Below are positions 1 to 8,606 of a stretch of 64,000 nt of DNA, in pieces. Numbering within the stretch: position 1 is the stretch's first letter; each line of letters begins with the position of its first letter. Source of the DNA: Collinsella aerofaciens (lineage in GTDB: Bacteria > Actinomycetota > Coriobacteriia > Coriobacteriales > Coriobacteriaceae); contig NZ_JAQLFP010000001.1 in NCBI RefSeq assembly GCF_028207065.1, positions 40,077 through 104,076 on the forward strand, read 5' to 3'. The notes below the pieces were generated by a model. It did no database searches and was not told the origin of the DNA. It worked only from the letters and a program-made list of their open reading frames with translations. The position numbers were made by a program, and so were the translations under genes.

Positions 1-2257
1 CGTCGACGGCCTCTCGGCAAAGGCGTCCGATGGAGGGTCTCCTCTCCTGGGCGACCGCTGCTCGCTCGGCCTGGCCGCGTCCGGCAACTCGGGCTCGGTC
101 CGCTATAAGTTCGTCTGGGAGCAGGGCGGCTGGTCCAGGTGGGGCACCATCCGCCAGCTCGGGCCCGAGGCCTCCTGCGATTGGGTGCCGGAGGTCGCCG
201 GCGACGTCAACATCTTGGTCGACGCCGTCGATTCGGCCGGCAACGTGAGGACCTGGAGGTTCCCCGTCAGGGTGGATGCCTGTCGCCTTTCCGTGAGCGG
301 CGGGGATACGCTCGAGTGGAGCGGCGGAATGAAGGTCGATATCTCCGCCGCCGCGGCTCCCGGCGCAAAGATTAAATTCCTTTGGGAACGGGGCTCATGG
401 TCCAAGTGGGGCGTCATCCAGGCAGCATCTGAGTCCGCCGCCTGTACCTGGACGCCCCCGTCTTCCGGCTCCTATACTCTCTATGCCGACGTCACGGTCG
501 GCGGGCTCACGTCGACGTCAAGACTCCCCGTTCGCATCTCAGAGGACTACTCTGTCGACGGCCTCTCGGCAAAGGCGTCCGATGGAGGGTCTCCTCTCCT
601 GGGCGACCGCTGCTCGCTCGGCCTGGCCGCGTCCGGCAACTCGGGCTCGGTCCGCTATAAGTTCGTCTGGGAGCAGGGCGGCTGGTCCAGGTGGGGCACC
701 ATCCGCCAGCTCGGGCCCGAGGCCTCCTGCGATTGGGTGCCGGAGGTCGCCGGCGACGTCAACATCTTGGTCGACGCCGTCGATTCGGCCGGCAACGTGA
801 GGACCTGGAGGTTCCCCGTCAGGGTGGAGAGAAATCTATCTAACTTCACTTCAATAGATTTGAAATCTGATTCATCCAATTTGTGCGTAGGGGATACGCT
901 TTCAATTACACCTCGGATTACCATCCGAAAGAATAATCAGATTTCATACAAATATGTTTGGATGCGGAACAACTGGGCTGAATGGGGTGTGATTGACTCC
1001 GGCAGAGGTAAATCCTCAATTGACTGGAGAGTCGATAAATCTGGCGCTGTCACCGTTTTTGTTGATGTTATTGATGAGGCCAACGATCAGACGATGACCT
1101 CGAAGACTGAATGCTCGATTGGCTCCGAGAAGTGGAATTACGAGTCCCTGAGTTCTTCTGCAACGCTTGTCAGGCCTAATGAAAGCACTGAGATCGATGC
1201 TAGATGCTCGGGTGATACTAATTACTTACAGTATAAGTTCGTCTGGAATAAGAATAATTGGGCTGACTGGGGCGTTGCTCAACAGGGCACAAGTTCACAC
1301 TTGCAATGGGCTCCAAAAGACGCCGGAGACTATGAATTGATCTGTGACGTTTCGGGGTCAGATGGAGTTGTCCAAAAAAAAAGAACAATCATTAGCTGTT
1401 GGGATTTCTCGAGGATTACTGCAATTTCGACTGATGGCAATAATTCTTGGGGAGTTCGAGCTGATTTGGGAACGCTTGCAGCTGAAAAATCTGGACAATT
1501 TCAGTTTAAATTTGTTTGGGCCAAGTCCGACTGGAGTAAATGGGGTGTTCTAAAAGAATTTTCCAGTGTGAATGACGCTTATTTCAATCCCTCTGCACTT
1601 GGATTGCAAGATGGTTATTACGATCTTTACTGCGATGTCTTGCTTCCTGATGGCACTCTCCAGTCGAAGTCGACTCAGATTTACTACAGCCCATTTGGCA
1701 GCTCAACGGTTTTGGGGGTTAGTCGTATTGGACTCGTCACTTGGCTTACGACGCATCAATTTGATGGCTATTATTTAGGAACGAGATATTCCGGTGGCTT
1801 CTCCTATGATAGTTGCCTTTACCCAAAAGGTGCCCCGAGATGGGATGGCTATACTGGCATGAATTGCACTGGCTTCGTGGCCCATGCTTATGCTGCGGTT
1901 GGTGGCGATGTCAATCGTATTGCGCAGAATAATAATCACTCTCCTTGGGCTGGGGGGCCAGGCGGTGGCGGCTATATTAACGCTTGGAGATGGTATGGCT
2001 ATGCTCGAGATTTGGGATGCAAAATGTATGAGTTCCGTACTGTCCAAGATATGCTAAATAGTGGTTATGCTCAAAAGGGAGATATTATCTTCTTTAAGAC
2101 TGACGGATCAATCGACTGTCATATTGGGTTCTTCTGGGGAGATAATCCGCATGACAATAAAATGTGGCATCAAATTCTGCCTGGGAATTTAATCGGACCC
2201 TGTTTTAACAATGCGAACAAAGGAGAGGTTCGGCAATCGGTTGTTCTGATTAAATAG
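1..2257 (+). CDS. Repeat-rich NlpC/P60-like surface protein (5' partial)
   Basis: The frame is open from base 2 and has no start in the window, so the N-terminus and any signal peptide lie upstream; 751 residues are visible. Six modules of about 90 residues each carry a core like YKFVWEQGGWSRWG (variants FLWERGSWSKWG, YVWMRNNWAEWG, FVWNKNNWADWG, FVWAKSDWSKWG). They resemble the Trp/Tyr-rich modules of surface proteins in gut Actinobacteria. The C-terminal ~180 residues look like an NlpC/P60 or CHAP-type cysteine hydrolase: MNCTGFVAHAY supplies the candidate Cys (codon 1865-1867) and DCHIGFFWGD a candidate His. Likely role (inference): an exported peptidoglycan hydrolase or adhesin with a wall-binding repeat region. 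The first ~828 bases are very GC-rich, the remainder much AT-richer, so the gene looks chimeric. The next gene starts 15 bases downstream. Confidence 0.75.
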   Translation, partial: VDGLSAKASDGGSPLLGDRCSLGLAASGNSGSVRYKFVWEQGGWSRWGTIRQLGPEASCDWVPEVAGDVNILVDAVDSAGNVRTWRFPVRVDACRLSVSGGDTLEWSGGMKVDISAAAAPGAKIKFLWERGSWSKWGVIQAASESAACTWTPPSSGSYTLYADVTVGGLTSTSRLPVRISEDYSVDGLSAKASDGGSPLLGDRCSLGLAASGNSGSVRYKFVWEQGGWSRWGTIRQLGPEASCDWVPEVAGDVNILVDAVDSAGNVRTWRFPVRVERNLSNFTSIDLKSDSSNLCVGDTLSITPRITIRKNNQISYKYVWMRNNWAEWGVIDSGRGKSSIDWRVDKSGAVTVFVDVIDEANDQTMTSKTECSIGSEKWNYESLSSSATLVRPNESTEIDARCSGDTNYLQYKFVWNKNNWADWGVAQQGTSSHLQWAPKDAGDYELICDVSGSDGVVQKKRTIISCWDFSRITAISTDGNNSWGVRADLGTLAAEKSGQFQFKFVWAKSDWSKWGVLKEFSSVNDAYFNPSALGLQDGYYDLYCDVLLPDGTLQSKSTQIYYSPFGSSTVLGVSRIGLVTWLTTHQFDGYYLGTRYSGGFSYDSCLYPKGAPRWDGYTGMNCTGFVAHAYAAVGGDVNRIAQNNNHSPWAGGPGGGGYINAWRWYGYARDLGCKMYEFRTVQDMLNSGYAQKGDIIFFKTDGSIDCHIGFFWGDNPHDNKMWHQILPGNLIGPCFNNANKGEVRQSVVLIK
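2..276 (+). repeat. 275-bp perfect direct repeat, copy 1
   Basis: Bases 2-276 are identical to 554-828 by eye, an offset of 552 bases. Each copy encodes one complete module of the surface protein. The copy may extend past the left edge of the window; base 1 already differs from base 553. Confidence 0.95.
554..828 (+). repeat. 275-bp perfect direct repeat, copy 2
   Basis: Second identical copy of 2-276, separated from it by one diverged module (277-553). Recombination between the copies would delete or add 552 bases (184 codons) in frame. The AT-richer half of the gene begins directly after this copy. Confidence 0.95.
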
Positions 2258-2272
2258 TGCTTTAATTTCTGA

Positions 2273-3823
2273 ATGGTATTTGAAGCAACTAATTGTGAAA
2301 CGGTGATTCTGATAAGTAGCGCAAGCAGAAGACTTACTGGCATAATAATTACATATGGTTATATACTGGCTCAGGCTTTAGTCGGCTTTGTATATGTTCC
2401 GATGTTGTTGCAAAACATTGGACAAGACGAATATGGACTCTATCAATTGATAGGCTCTATCATGTCTTATATAGTTTCCATTAATGGGATTTTGTCTGCC
2501 GGTGTTGGGCGTTTTTATTGCAAGTATATGGCAGAGGGCAAAAATGACTTAATGGAGAATACTCTCGCAATAGCTAGGCGTCTGTACTGGGTCCTATCTG
2601 TGTTCGTGATGCTAATAAGTTGCGTTCTCGCCGTGGTTGTTCGGTTTGTATATTCAGCCAGTTTTACAAACTCACAGCTTGATGAGTGTTCCGCAATGCT
2701 TGTTGTATTAGGGATCAACACAATTGTTATCATGAACAACACTATTAGCGTTGCGGCGATAACTGCTAATGAAAGGTTCGTTTTTTTGAAGGGCTCGCAA
2801 TTGGCCGCCCTAATAGCTCAGCCTTTCATAGTGTATGGACTTACGACAATTTTTAAGAATGCATTAGCCGTATGTTTAGTCGTGCTTGTTACAAATGTGT
2901 TGTGCGCGGTGAGTCAGCGTTTGTTTGCTAAATATAATCTGCACATTAGTTTCAGATATCATGGCTGGGACATGAAACTGGCTAAAGGATTGCTATTTTT
3001 TAGCGGCGCGATTGTATTGGTGACGATTGCTGACCAGATTTTCTGGAAAACCGATCAATTAATTGTCGGCTATTATTTTGGTGCTGCCGCCGTTGCGGTA
3101 TATTCTGTCGGATCTCAAATCTACACGATTTATATGACAATCGGTACGGCAGCCTCATCAGTTTTTCTTCCTCGAGTTTCAGAACTGTATTGCCAGAATA
3201 AGGATATGTCTGAAATTTCGGATCTCTTCATTAAAGTCGGTCGCATTTCCTTTATCGTCTGCGGATTTGTTCTTAGTTTATTTATTGTTCTGGGGAAAGA
3301 TTTCATCATTATTTGGGCTGGTAAGGACTATATAGACGCTTTCTATATCGCCTTGATCGTAATGGTTCCATTTACCATTGACTTAATTCAGAACCTGGGA
3401 CTTACCATAATGCAGGTTGCGAATGTTTACCTGTATAGGGGGTATATGTATCTTGCGATTGCGCTTGTCAACGTGGTCGTGACGATTATATTGCTCAAGC
3501 TTATGGGCATAGTGGGCGCAGCAGTTTCAACAGCCATCGCTATGGTTATAGGTAACGGTTTCTGTATGAATTGGTATTATTCTGAAAAGCTTGGGTTGAA
3601 CATAAAGAAATTTTGGCTTGAAATTGCCAAACTTTCCGTCTTGGTTATTGCCGGTACGGGGGCTTTGCTGCTGCTCTATAACCTAATTAAAAGCCTTTTA
3701 TCTGGCCTTGTGGTGGTTTTGGTGTCAGCAATAATTTATTTCTTTATCTATTTCTTCTTGGTTTTGATGTTTGGGCTAAACGAATCCGAAAAGACGAGCA
3801 TATCTGCATTTATCAAGCGATAA
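2273..3823 (+). CDS. Oligosaccharide flippase family protein (Wzx-like)
   Basis: A 516-residue polytopic membrane protein with many hydrophobic helices along its whole length. The N-terminal stretch GIIITYGYILAQALVGFVY followed by a short GRFYCKYM segment is typical of MOP-superfamily polysaccharide flippases. Such proteins move undecaprenyl-linked repeat units across the membrane for Wzy-type assembly. It starts 15 bases after the surface protein gene and stands upstream of a group of glycosyltransferases, which fits a capsule or cell-wall polysaccharide role. The reading is AT-rich relative to the chromosome-like part of the window. Substrate is unknown. Confidence 0.85.
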   Translation: MVFEATNCETVILISSASRRLTGIIITYGYILAQALVGFVYVPMLLQNIGQDEYGLYQLIGSIMSYIVSINGILSAGVGRFYCKYMAEGKNDLMENTLAIARRLYWVLSVFVMLISCVLAVVVRFVYSASFTNSQLDECSAMLVVLGINTIVIMNNTISVAAITANERFVFLKGSQLAALIAQPFIVYGLTTIFKNALAVCLVVLVTNVLCAVSQRLFAKYNLHISFRYHGWDMKLAKGLLFFSGAIVLVTIADQIFWKTDQLIVGYYFGAAAVAVYSVGSQIYTIYMTIGTAASSVFLPRVSELYCQNKDMSEISDLFIKVGRISFIVCGFVLSLFIVLGKDFIIIWAGKDYIDAFYIALIVMVPFTIDLIQNLGLTIMQVANVYLYRGYMYLAIALVNVVVTIILLKLMGIVGAAVSTAIAMVIGNGFCMNWYYSEKLGLNIKKFWLEIAKLSVLVIAGTGALLLLYNLIKSLLSGLVVVLVSAIIYFFIYFFLVLMFGLNESEKTSISAFIKR

Positions 3824-3875
3824 TCTGTGACGCTTGTTAAGCAGAATAGCCTAATGTTCTTTCATTACTTTTATG

Positions 3876-3930
3876 ACCAACCGGCTTGCCTGACATTTGA
3901 TTATCGAAGGCTAAGTCGGTTGGTTTTACT
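3876..3930. terminator. Terminator-like hairpin between convergent genes
   Basis: Arms 3876-3887 and 3913-3924 are 12 bases each with one mismatch, followed by TTTT on the plus strand. It lies between the convergent flippase and GT2 genes, so it may stop transcription from either side. The 25-base loop is long for an intrinsic terminator. Confidence 0.45.
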
Positions 3931-3969
3931 ACTCGGTGCCAGGAAAAATGAGCGATGACAACAGGGCGA

Positions 3970-4986
3970 TTAGCTCAAGATTTTCAGTATCAATAGTTTT
4001 AGCTGTTCACAACAGCGTATTACTACTCGAGATAACAAATAGTGCTTATTCTTTGCCGCAAGGAACAGTAAATAGCTGTCAGGTCTGTAGGTGCTGCAAG
4101 GGACATCAGCTTTAATTGAGGGATTAAATAAGGCCTCTGAAATTGAAACAAAGTTACGTTTTTTGGTCTCATTATTGTCACTGAGCTCGTTGATCGATAG
4201 GAGATAAAGATACTGTTCCGTTCTTGTTTTCCATGCCAGCCTTTCTGTTTCTTCTCCCCAACGAGCGGCGATTTTCACTAGGCTTGAGGTGACGAAGGTT
4301 AAATCTGAAAGCTGTTTTTCCTTATAGCTGTGTGTTGCACTTTGTCCGTTTTGACAATTGTAATAATACAGCGCATCACTTATTTGTAAAACCGATCTGG
4401 CTGAATCGACTATGGGTATCATTTGCAGAAAATCTTCTGCAAAATCGATTCTCTTTGTATCGGTATTGCTTAAATCGTCAATCAGACAGTTTCTTTTGAT
4501 TGCCTTTCCCCAAATTGAATTGAGTTTCCCTCGCGCCAAACATTTTTTGACTTCGTCGAGATCGTCACCTTCATAGATGCCAGACGGAAGGGCGGGATTG
4601 ATAAACGGATCGTTTGAATAGTCTGGGTTTCTTGTATAGCTGAAACAGATTATGTCTGGATTGCACTTATCGATTTCGCGAGCAAGAATAGATAGGGTAT
4701 CGAAGCGCAAAGAATCATCCGCATCAACAAAGACCAGGTAATCTCCGGCGCTTATCTCCGCGCCTTTTCGCCTGGCCTCATATACGCCCATATTATTTTG
4801 TCTAACGTAATGAGTATTGTTGTGAGATTCACAAAACACTTTGCAGACACTTTCAGTAGCGTCTGCTGATCCATCATTAATGAGGATAATTTCATAGCCG
4901 TCATATGTTTGTTGGTAGATGGATGATAGCGTTTCCGGCAAACTGGATGCCGCATTATATGCAGGGATAATAATTGAAAACAGCAT
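3970..4986 (-). CDS. Glycosyltransferase family 2
   Basis: 338 residues. The GT-A N-terminus reads FSIIIPAYNAASSLPETL, then EIILINDGSAD and the metal-binding stretch YLVFVDADDSLRFDTL (DXD-like). This is a classical inverting GT2 sugar transferase acting on the cytoplasmic face, probably on a lipid-linked glycan. The C-terminal third has no motif I recognise. It is transcribed on the minus strand with the GT4 gene at 5020-6117, 33 bases apart, and these two probably form one operon. Donor and acceptor sugars cannot be read from the sequence. Confidence 0.85.
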   Translation of the reverse strand: MLFSIIIPAYNAASSLPETLSSIYQQTYDGYEIILINDGSADATESVCKVFCESHNNTHYVRQNNMGVYEARRKGAEISAGDYLVFVDADDSLRFDTLSILAREIDKCNPDIICFSYTRNPDYSNDPFINPALPSGIYEGDDLDEVKKCLARGKLNSIWGKAIKRNCLIDDLSNTDTKRIDFAEDFLQMIPIVDSARSVLQISDALYYYNCQNGQSATHSYKEKQLSDLTFVTSSLVKIAARWGEETERLAWKTRTEQYLYLLSINELSDNNETKKRNFVSISEALFNPSIKADVPCSTYRPDSYLLFLAAKNKHYLLSRVVIRCCEQLKLLILKILS

Positions 4987-5019
4987 TTAGTCCCTTTCCG
5001 TATTGGAAGAACAAGATGG

Positions 5020-6117
5020 TTAGTTAGAAAGCCCGTTTACAATGTCCCTGTATAAAATAAATTGACGCTTGGCAATGGCCTTCCATTGAAAGTGTTCAAT
5101 TGCATACTTTCTAGCTGCAGTTGCAAGTTTACAACGAAGTTCATCGTCATTGAACAGCGTGAGAATTGCTTTAGAAATGGCTTCGAGATCAGATTCTACA
5201 CCGATTCCAATTCCTTTATTGTTCGCTGTTTCTTTCCATGTGGTTCCCTCGGTAACAATAATTGGGAGGCCATATGCTAGTGCTTCCAAAACAGACGTCG
5301 GGAAACCTTCAGTGCGTGAAAGTTGGATATAAAACTGCGATTGGAGAAAAGCGTCCGCTTTAGATTGACCATTAACTGGACCATTTAATAAAACAATATC
5401 GGATACTTGATTGTCGGCAATAAGTAGTTCCAGTTTGGCCATAGACCCATCTTCGTCTGGACCGTAGATGTAGATTTTTGCTCCGAGTCCTCTTAGCTCA
5501 TCAGCAATTAGTGGCAGACTTTTGATCAGTAGATCAAGACCTTTGACCTCTATATCTAGGCGGCCAATAAAAAGCGCGATGCGGCTGTCTAAGTTTGAGG
5601 CTTTGGCTTTTGGGATGCTAACACCATTTGGAATAATGCTTGCTTTCCTATGTTTAAAGCCGTTTGAACTCATCGCCTCTTTTTCCGATAGAAAATGGAT
5701 ACAATCAGCATTGCGAATAAAGGCGTTATAGAAGAAAACATTAAGCAATTGTTTAGCTAAATGATGCTGTTCTTGCGCCACATATGTTAGAGACCCATGT
5801 GGTGTGATGATGTATGGGATCGCACGTCTTCTGAGCCAATGGCTTAGTTTAATGTGATCTGGCCTATATATCTCATGAAATATTACGAGTGACGGATTGC
5901 AAAACGGTTCAGGAAGTTTTTCTATGCATGACTGATAGAAGACGGGATATTTCGCATCTTTAGGTCTGTAGTTTGTAAGATTTAATAGAGCTATATTCAT
6001 GTCCTTTATTTCTGACTGCTCATTTAGGTATTGAGGCACCACTGTAGACACGCCAGAAGCGAAATCACTTGTAATATATGCCACATGAAGGACTATTAAA
6101 CTATCGGTAGTTTTCAT
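5020..6117 (-). CDS. Glycosyltransferase family 4 (GT-B fold)
   Basis: 365 residues. The N-terminal half includes HEIYRPDHI and a PHGSLTYVAQEQ acceptor-side loop. The C-terminal donor domain has ALFIGRLDIEVKGLDLLIK and the nucleotide-sugar motif EGFPTSVLEALAYGLPIIV (the E-x7-E type motif of GT4). A retaining transferase for polysaccharide synthesis. The start at 6117 is only 36 bases from the divergent TTG start at 6154, so the promoters of both genes must be packed into or overlap coding sequence. The gene is AT-rich like its neighbours. Confidence 0.85.
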   Translation of the reverse strand: MKTTDSLIVLHVAYITSDFASGVSTVVPQYLNEQSEIKDMNIALLNLTNYRPKDAKYPVFYQSCIEKLPEPFCNPSLVIFHEIYRPDHIKLSHWLRRRAIPYIITPHGSLTYVAQEQHHLAKQLLNVFFYNAFIRNADCIHFLSEKEAMSSNGFKHRKASIIPNGVSIPKAKASNLDSRIALFIGRLDIEVKGLDLLIKSLPLIADELRGLGAKIYIYGPDEDGSMAKLELLIADNQVSDIVLLNGPVNGQSKADAFLQSQFYIQLSRTEGFPTSVLEALAYGLPIIVTEGTTWKETANNKGIGIGVESDLEAISKAILTLFNDDELRCKLATAARKYAIEHFQWKAIAKRQFILYRDIVNGLSN

Positions 6118-6153
6118 TAGCGTTTGCTCCCGCAGCGGTGTTGGAGGTTTTAG

Positions 6154-7098
6154 TTGACAGATTCACAGTTGGTTTCAGTGCTCATGCCTTGTTATAGGGA
6201 GAGCGCCAAAGATTTTACTGAGGCACTAGCGTCTATTTTAAAGCAGACCTATCATCGAATCGAGGTGGTTGTTGTTTTTGATAATCCAGATGACAACACA
6301 CTTTACGATATTGCTCAAAACTATAGCTCTCATGACAGTAGGATTTGCCTCGTGAGAAATGAACGCAATCTTGGTCTTGCTGCATCTTTGGAAAGGGCGT
6401 TCAAGGTCTCACGCGGTCAGTATATCTGCCGAATGGACTCAGATGACATTTCTGAGGCGCAGCGCATTGAACGGCAGTTGTCGTATCTTGAAGAACATGA
6501 GCTTGACCTAGTGGGTTCTTATTTGAACGCCATTGACGAAGACGGTAGTCAATTATATCTCGTTGATTCAATTCCAAGTTCGAGTGAAGGCGTTAGGCGT
6601 TCTCTTATGATTAGAAATTGCGTACCTCATCCGAGTTGGTTTGGAAGAAGGTCTGTATTTGAAATGGGGTATCGGTCTGTTCCGCTAGCAGAAGATTATG
6701 ACTTACTGTTGCGTGCCGAGCTGGAAGGGTTCACTATTGGAAATGTTCCAGAGCCGCTCATTCGATACAGAATGACTGTTAATAGCATTTCGCGTAGCAA
6801 TTTGTATAAACAGTTCGTTGTTTCTCAGTGTTTACGTTCAGCTTTCAAAGAGGGCCGATCACTGGATGTCGATAAGATTGATACAATCGTCGCCGAGCGG
6901 TTCGATCGGCGACGAGCTGAGAACTATCTAAAGGCAAATGCATTATTTAATAATGGGTTGAGAAATATTCATTCTGGTAATCGAGCAAAAGGTATTTCCC
7001 AATTGCTTCAAATCCCATTTTGCTCTAAGTCGTATTTAATGAATGTCATTAATATGGCGCGTGTGGTTACAATTAAAACATTTGAGAAAACCTCGTAG
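6154..7098 (+). CDS. Glycosyltransferase family 2
   Basis: 314 residues, opening LVSVLMPCYRESAKDFTEAL, with VVVFDNPDD and the DXD-like YICRMDSDDISE. A TTG start at 6154 is chosen because GGAGG lies at 6143-6147, seven bases upstream, and no ATG fits the conserved N-terminus. The HPSWFGRRS segment and AEDYDLLLRAE in the second half match GT2 enzymes of the WcaA/rhamnosyl-type group; the exact sugar is unknown. It is the last gene before the 815-base non-coding stretch at 7099-7913. Confidence 0.85.
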   Translation: MTDSQLVSVLMPCYRESAKDFTEALASILKQTYHRIEVVVVFDNPDDNTLYDIAQNYSSHDSRICLVRNERNLGLAASLERAFKVSRGQYICRMDSDDISEAQRIERQLSYLEEHELDLVGSYLNAIDEDGSQLYLVDSIPSSSEGVRRSLMIRNCVPHPSWFGRRSVFEMGYRSVPLAEDYDLLLRAELEGFTIGNVPEPLIRYRMTVNSISRSNLYKQFVVSQCLRSAFKEGRSLDVDKIDTIVAERFDRRRAENYLKANALFNNGLRNIHSGNRAKGISQLLQIPFCSKSYLMNVINMARVVTIKTFEKTS

Positions 7099-7207
7099 TT
7101 GTGCACCTACGCTTAGAGAGACATGGCGTAACCATGCCGTTTGACACTCGGAAGATTGCTAGCTTTGAAATCTAGGGCTAGGTTTGTTGCGGGGTTCTCG
7201 ATGCCGT

Positions 7208-7220
7208 GTGCACCATTCGT
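7208..7220. repeat. 13-bp direct repeat, left copy (GTGCACCATTCGT)
   Basis: The same 13 bases recur at 7836-7848. The pair brackets the GC-rich stretch 7221-7835 and may be a target duplication or a recombination scar. The two copies sit in AT-richer sequence typical of the locus. Confidence 0.7.
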
Positions 7221-7444
7221 GGTTGATTTCCGATCTCAGCCGAACACACTGCGCAGATAGTCCGTACCCGCGGTTAGCCGAACGCCCCCGCGGCCCCCAT
7301 GGACCCCGGGGGCGCCGTTTCCCCAGTTGAAGGAACGGTGGATATGTGTTCGATAGGTCCGGGGGCCATTCTCCGCCCTCAGTCTGGCACCTCTTTCCAG
7401 ACTCAGCCGGACGGTCGGTCCGCCTCTTCCGTTTTGCCTTTGGG

Positions 7445-7773
7445 CTAGGCCAGCGGGGCGTCGCGCCTCTCTGCGCGTGCCCTCTCGATGAGGCTCGGCG
7501 TCAGGTCGAGTCTTCCGATGGGCACGTCCTCCAGGCTGTAGGCGTCTAGCAGCGCCTCCGCATCGCCGCCGAGCATCGCCCTGGAGGCGCGCGGGCGTCC
7601 AGCTCCAGCATCTTCTGGACCGTGTCCCTTTCGTGTCTGGTGAGCGCCTGCCGTAGATACTCGGGGTCGCCTTCTCGGAACCCTTTTTCTTCTTTCCGGA
7701 CATGCCGTCCTTCGAGTCCCCGGGGCCAACCGGTTCGGCCCTCAGGGTATCGGGTTCCCACATTCATCCGCAC
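7445..7773 (-). pseudogene. Frame-shifted coding relic of unknown family
   Basis: Two overlapping minus-strand frames appear to continue each other. The first, from ATG 7773, runs through GDPEYLRQALTRHERDTVQ to LELDAR near 7585. The second frame then carries ASRAMLGGDAEALLDAY, SLEDVPIGRLDLTPSLIERA and a stop at 7445. A one- or two-base shift around 7580-7595 would join them into a charged, helical protein of roughly 105 residues. I do not recognise the family. The start codon lies inside the palindrome, so the true start may be lost. Alternative: chance open frames in GC-rich DNA. Confidence 0.35.
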
Positions 7774-7792
7774 ATGTGCGGATGAATGTGGG
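7757..7792. repeat. 36-bp perfect palindrome
   Basis: Eighteen bases (CCCACATTCATCCGCACA) are followed immediately by their exact reverse complement, with no loop. It has no T-tract, so it is not a normal terminator. It sits at the right end of the GC-rich insert and could be an element end, a protein-binding site or a fusion of two inverted ends. Confidence 0.9.
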
Positions 7793-7808
7793 AGGTGTTC
7801 GGATGAAG

Positions 7809-7836
7809 TTGATAATCAAGGGTTGATAATCAAGGG
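7809..7836. repeat. 14-bp tandem duplication
   Basis: TTGATAATCAAGGG occurs twice in direct succession (7809-7822 and 7823-7836). The last base is also the first of the 13-base repeat at 7836-7848. It marks the right boundary of the GC-rich insert. Confidence 0.85.
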
Positions 7837-7848
7837 TGCACCATTCGT
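7836..7848. repeat. 13-bp direct repeat, right copy (GTGCACCATTCGT)
   Basis: Exact copy of 7208-7220; the two are 628 bases apart and flank the GC-rich insert. Confidence 0.7.
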
Positions 7849-7857
7849 TGTGTCTAT

Positions 7858-7886
7858 TTAACCATTTGTATATCTCTCGCTATAAT
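7858..7886 (+). promoter_or_regulatory. Candidate sigma70-type promoter for the GT2/DUF2304 operon
   Basis: A perfect -10 box TATAAT (7881-7886) lies 17 bases after a weak -35 TTAACC (7858-7863), with the GT2 start 33 bases downstream of the -10. The right edge of the inserted stretch lies just upstream, so this promoter could have been created or altered by the insertion. Confidence 0.4.
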
Positions 7887-7919
7887 AATGAGAAAAACTA
7901 GAGATCGGTTTATGTGTAT

Positions 7920-8606
7920 ATGACACCTAAAACTCTTATCGCTATTCCTGCTTATAATGAGGAGGAATGCATAGAAAAGACGATATGCGAGCTCAGGCAA
8001 ATTGCACCTGAGTTTGATTTTGTTGTTATCAATGATGGGTCTCGAGATCGAACGCTGGCTATCTGCAAGGATCTTGGTTGTGACATCATTGATATGCCCA
8101 TTAACTGTGGTTTGACCGTTGGGTTTCAGACGGCTGCGCGTTATGCGGTTGATCATGGATATGACTATATGGTTCAGTTTGATGCTGACGGCCAGCATTG
8201 TCCGGAATATATAAAGGTCCTTGTTGATAGGGCTCAATCTGATGGATCAGATATTGTCATTGGCTCTAGGTTTGTAAGCGTGCGCAAAGACAAGACGCTT
8301 CGCATGATCGGCTCGCGTATGATTACGGTGCTAATAAAGATTCTGACAGGCAAGAGGATCAGTGACCCCACGTCTGGATTTAGGCTATTTGGGCGGGATA
8401 TTCTTACGAAATACTATTACGACAATACCTTAAATCCGGAACCAGAATCTCTCGCTCTCTTTTTGAAGCAAGGGTATTCTATTTCAGAGGTACAGGTTAA
8501 GATGCGCGAGCGTCAAGGTGGCGAGAGCTATCTTAACCCTGTTAGGTCTATGCAGTATATGGTTCGTGTTTTCGTTACGCTCCTTGTCGTTCAGTGGTTT
8601 AGGTGA
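7920..8606 (+). CDS. Glycosyltransferase family 2 (dolichyl-phosphate mannosyltransferase-like)
   Basis: About 228 residues from ATG 7920; GTG 7914 in the same frame is an alternative, and neither has a clear ribosome site. The sequence TLIAIPAYNEEECIEKTI, FVVINDGSRDRT, MVQFDADGQH and SDPTSGFRLFGRDIL is that of a polyprenyl-phosphate hexosyltransferase of the DPM1/GtrB group without a large C-terminal membrane domain. Such enzymes charge undecaprenyl phosphate with a sugar for later transfer outside the membrane. Its stop overlaps the GTG start of the DUF2304 gene, its usual partner. Confidence 0.85.
   Translation: MTPKTLIAIPAYNEEECIEKTICELRQIAPEFDFVVINDGSRDRTLAICKDLGCDIIDMPINCGLTVGFQTAARYAVDHGYDYMVQFDADGQHCPEYIKVLVDRAQSDGSDIVIGSRFVSVRKDKTLRMIGSRMITVLIKILTGKRISDPTSGFRLFGRDILTKYYYDNTLNPEPESLALFLKQGYSISEVQVKMRERQGGESYLNPVRSMQYMVRVFVTLLVVQWFR

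Larger units (their letters stand above)
7221..7835. other. GC-rich insert without intact gene in the glycan locus
   Basis: This fills most of the gene-free stretch 7099-7913. It is far richer in GC than the glycosyltransferase genes on either side. Contents: a frame-shifted minus-strand coding relic (7445-7773), a 36-base perfect palindrome (7757-7792), and a 14-base perfect tandem repeat (7809-7836). It is bounded by 13-base direct repeats. No transposase or integrase is visible. A decayed insertion or a small non-autonomous element is the best reading. Nothing recognisable is in 7099-7207. Confidence 0.45.

Noticed and set aside
7236-7763. A 175-residue minus-strand open frame rich in Arg, Gly and Pro
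   Set aside because: It looks like a frame kept open by high GC; the frame-shifted pair at 7445-7773 has more protein-like composition.
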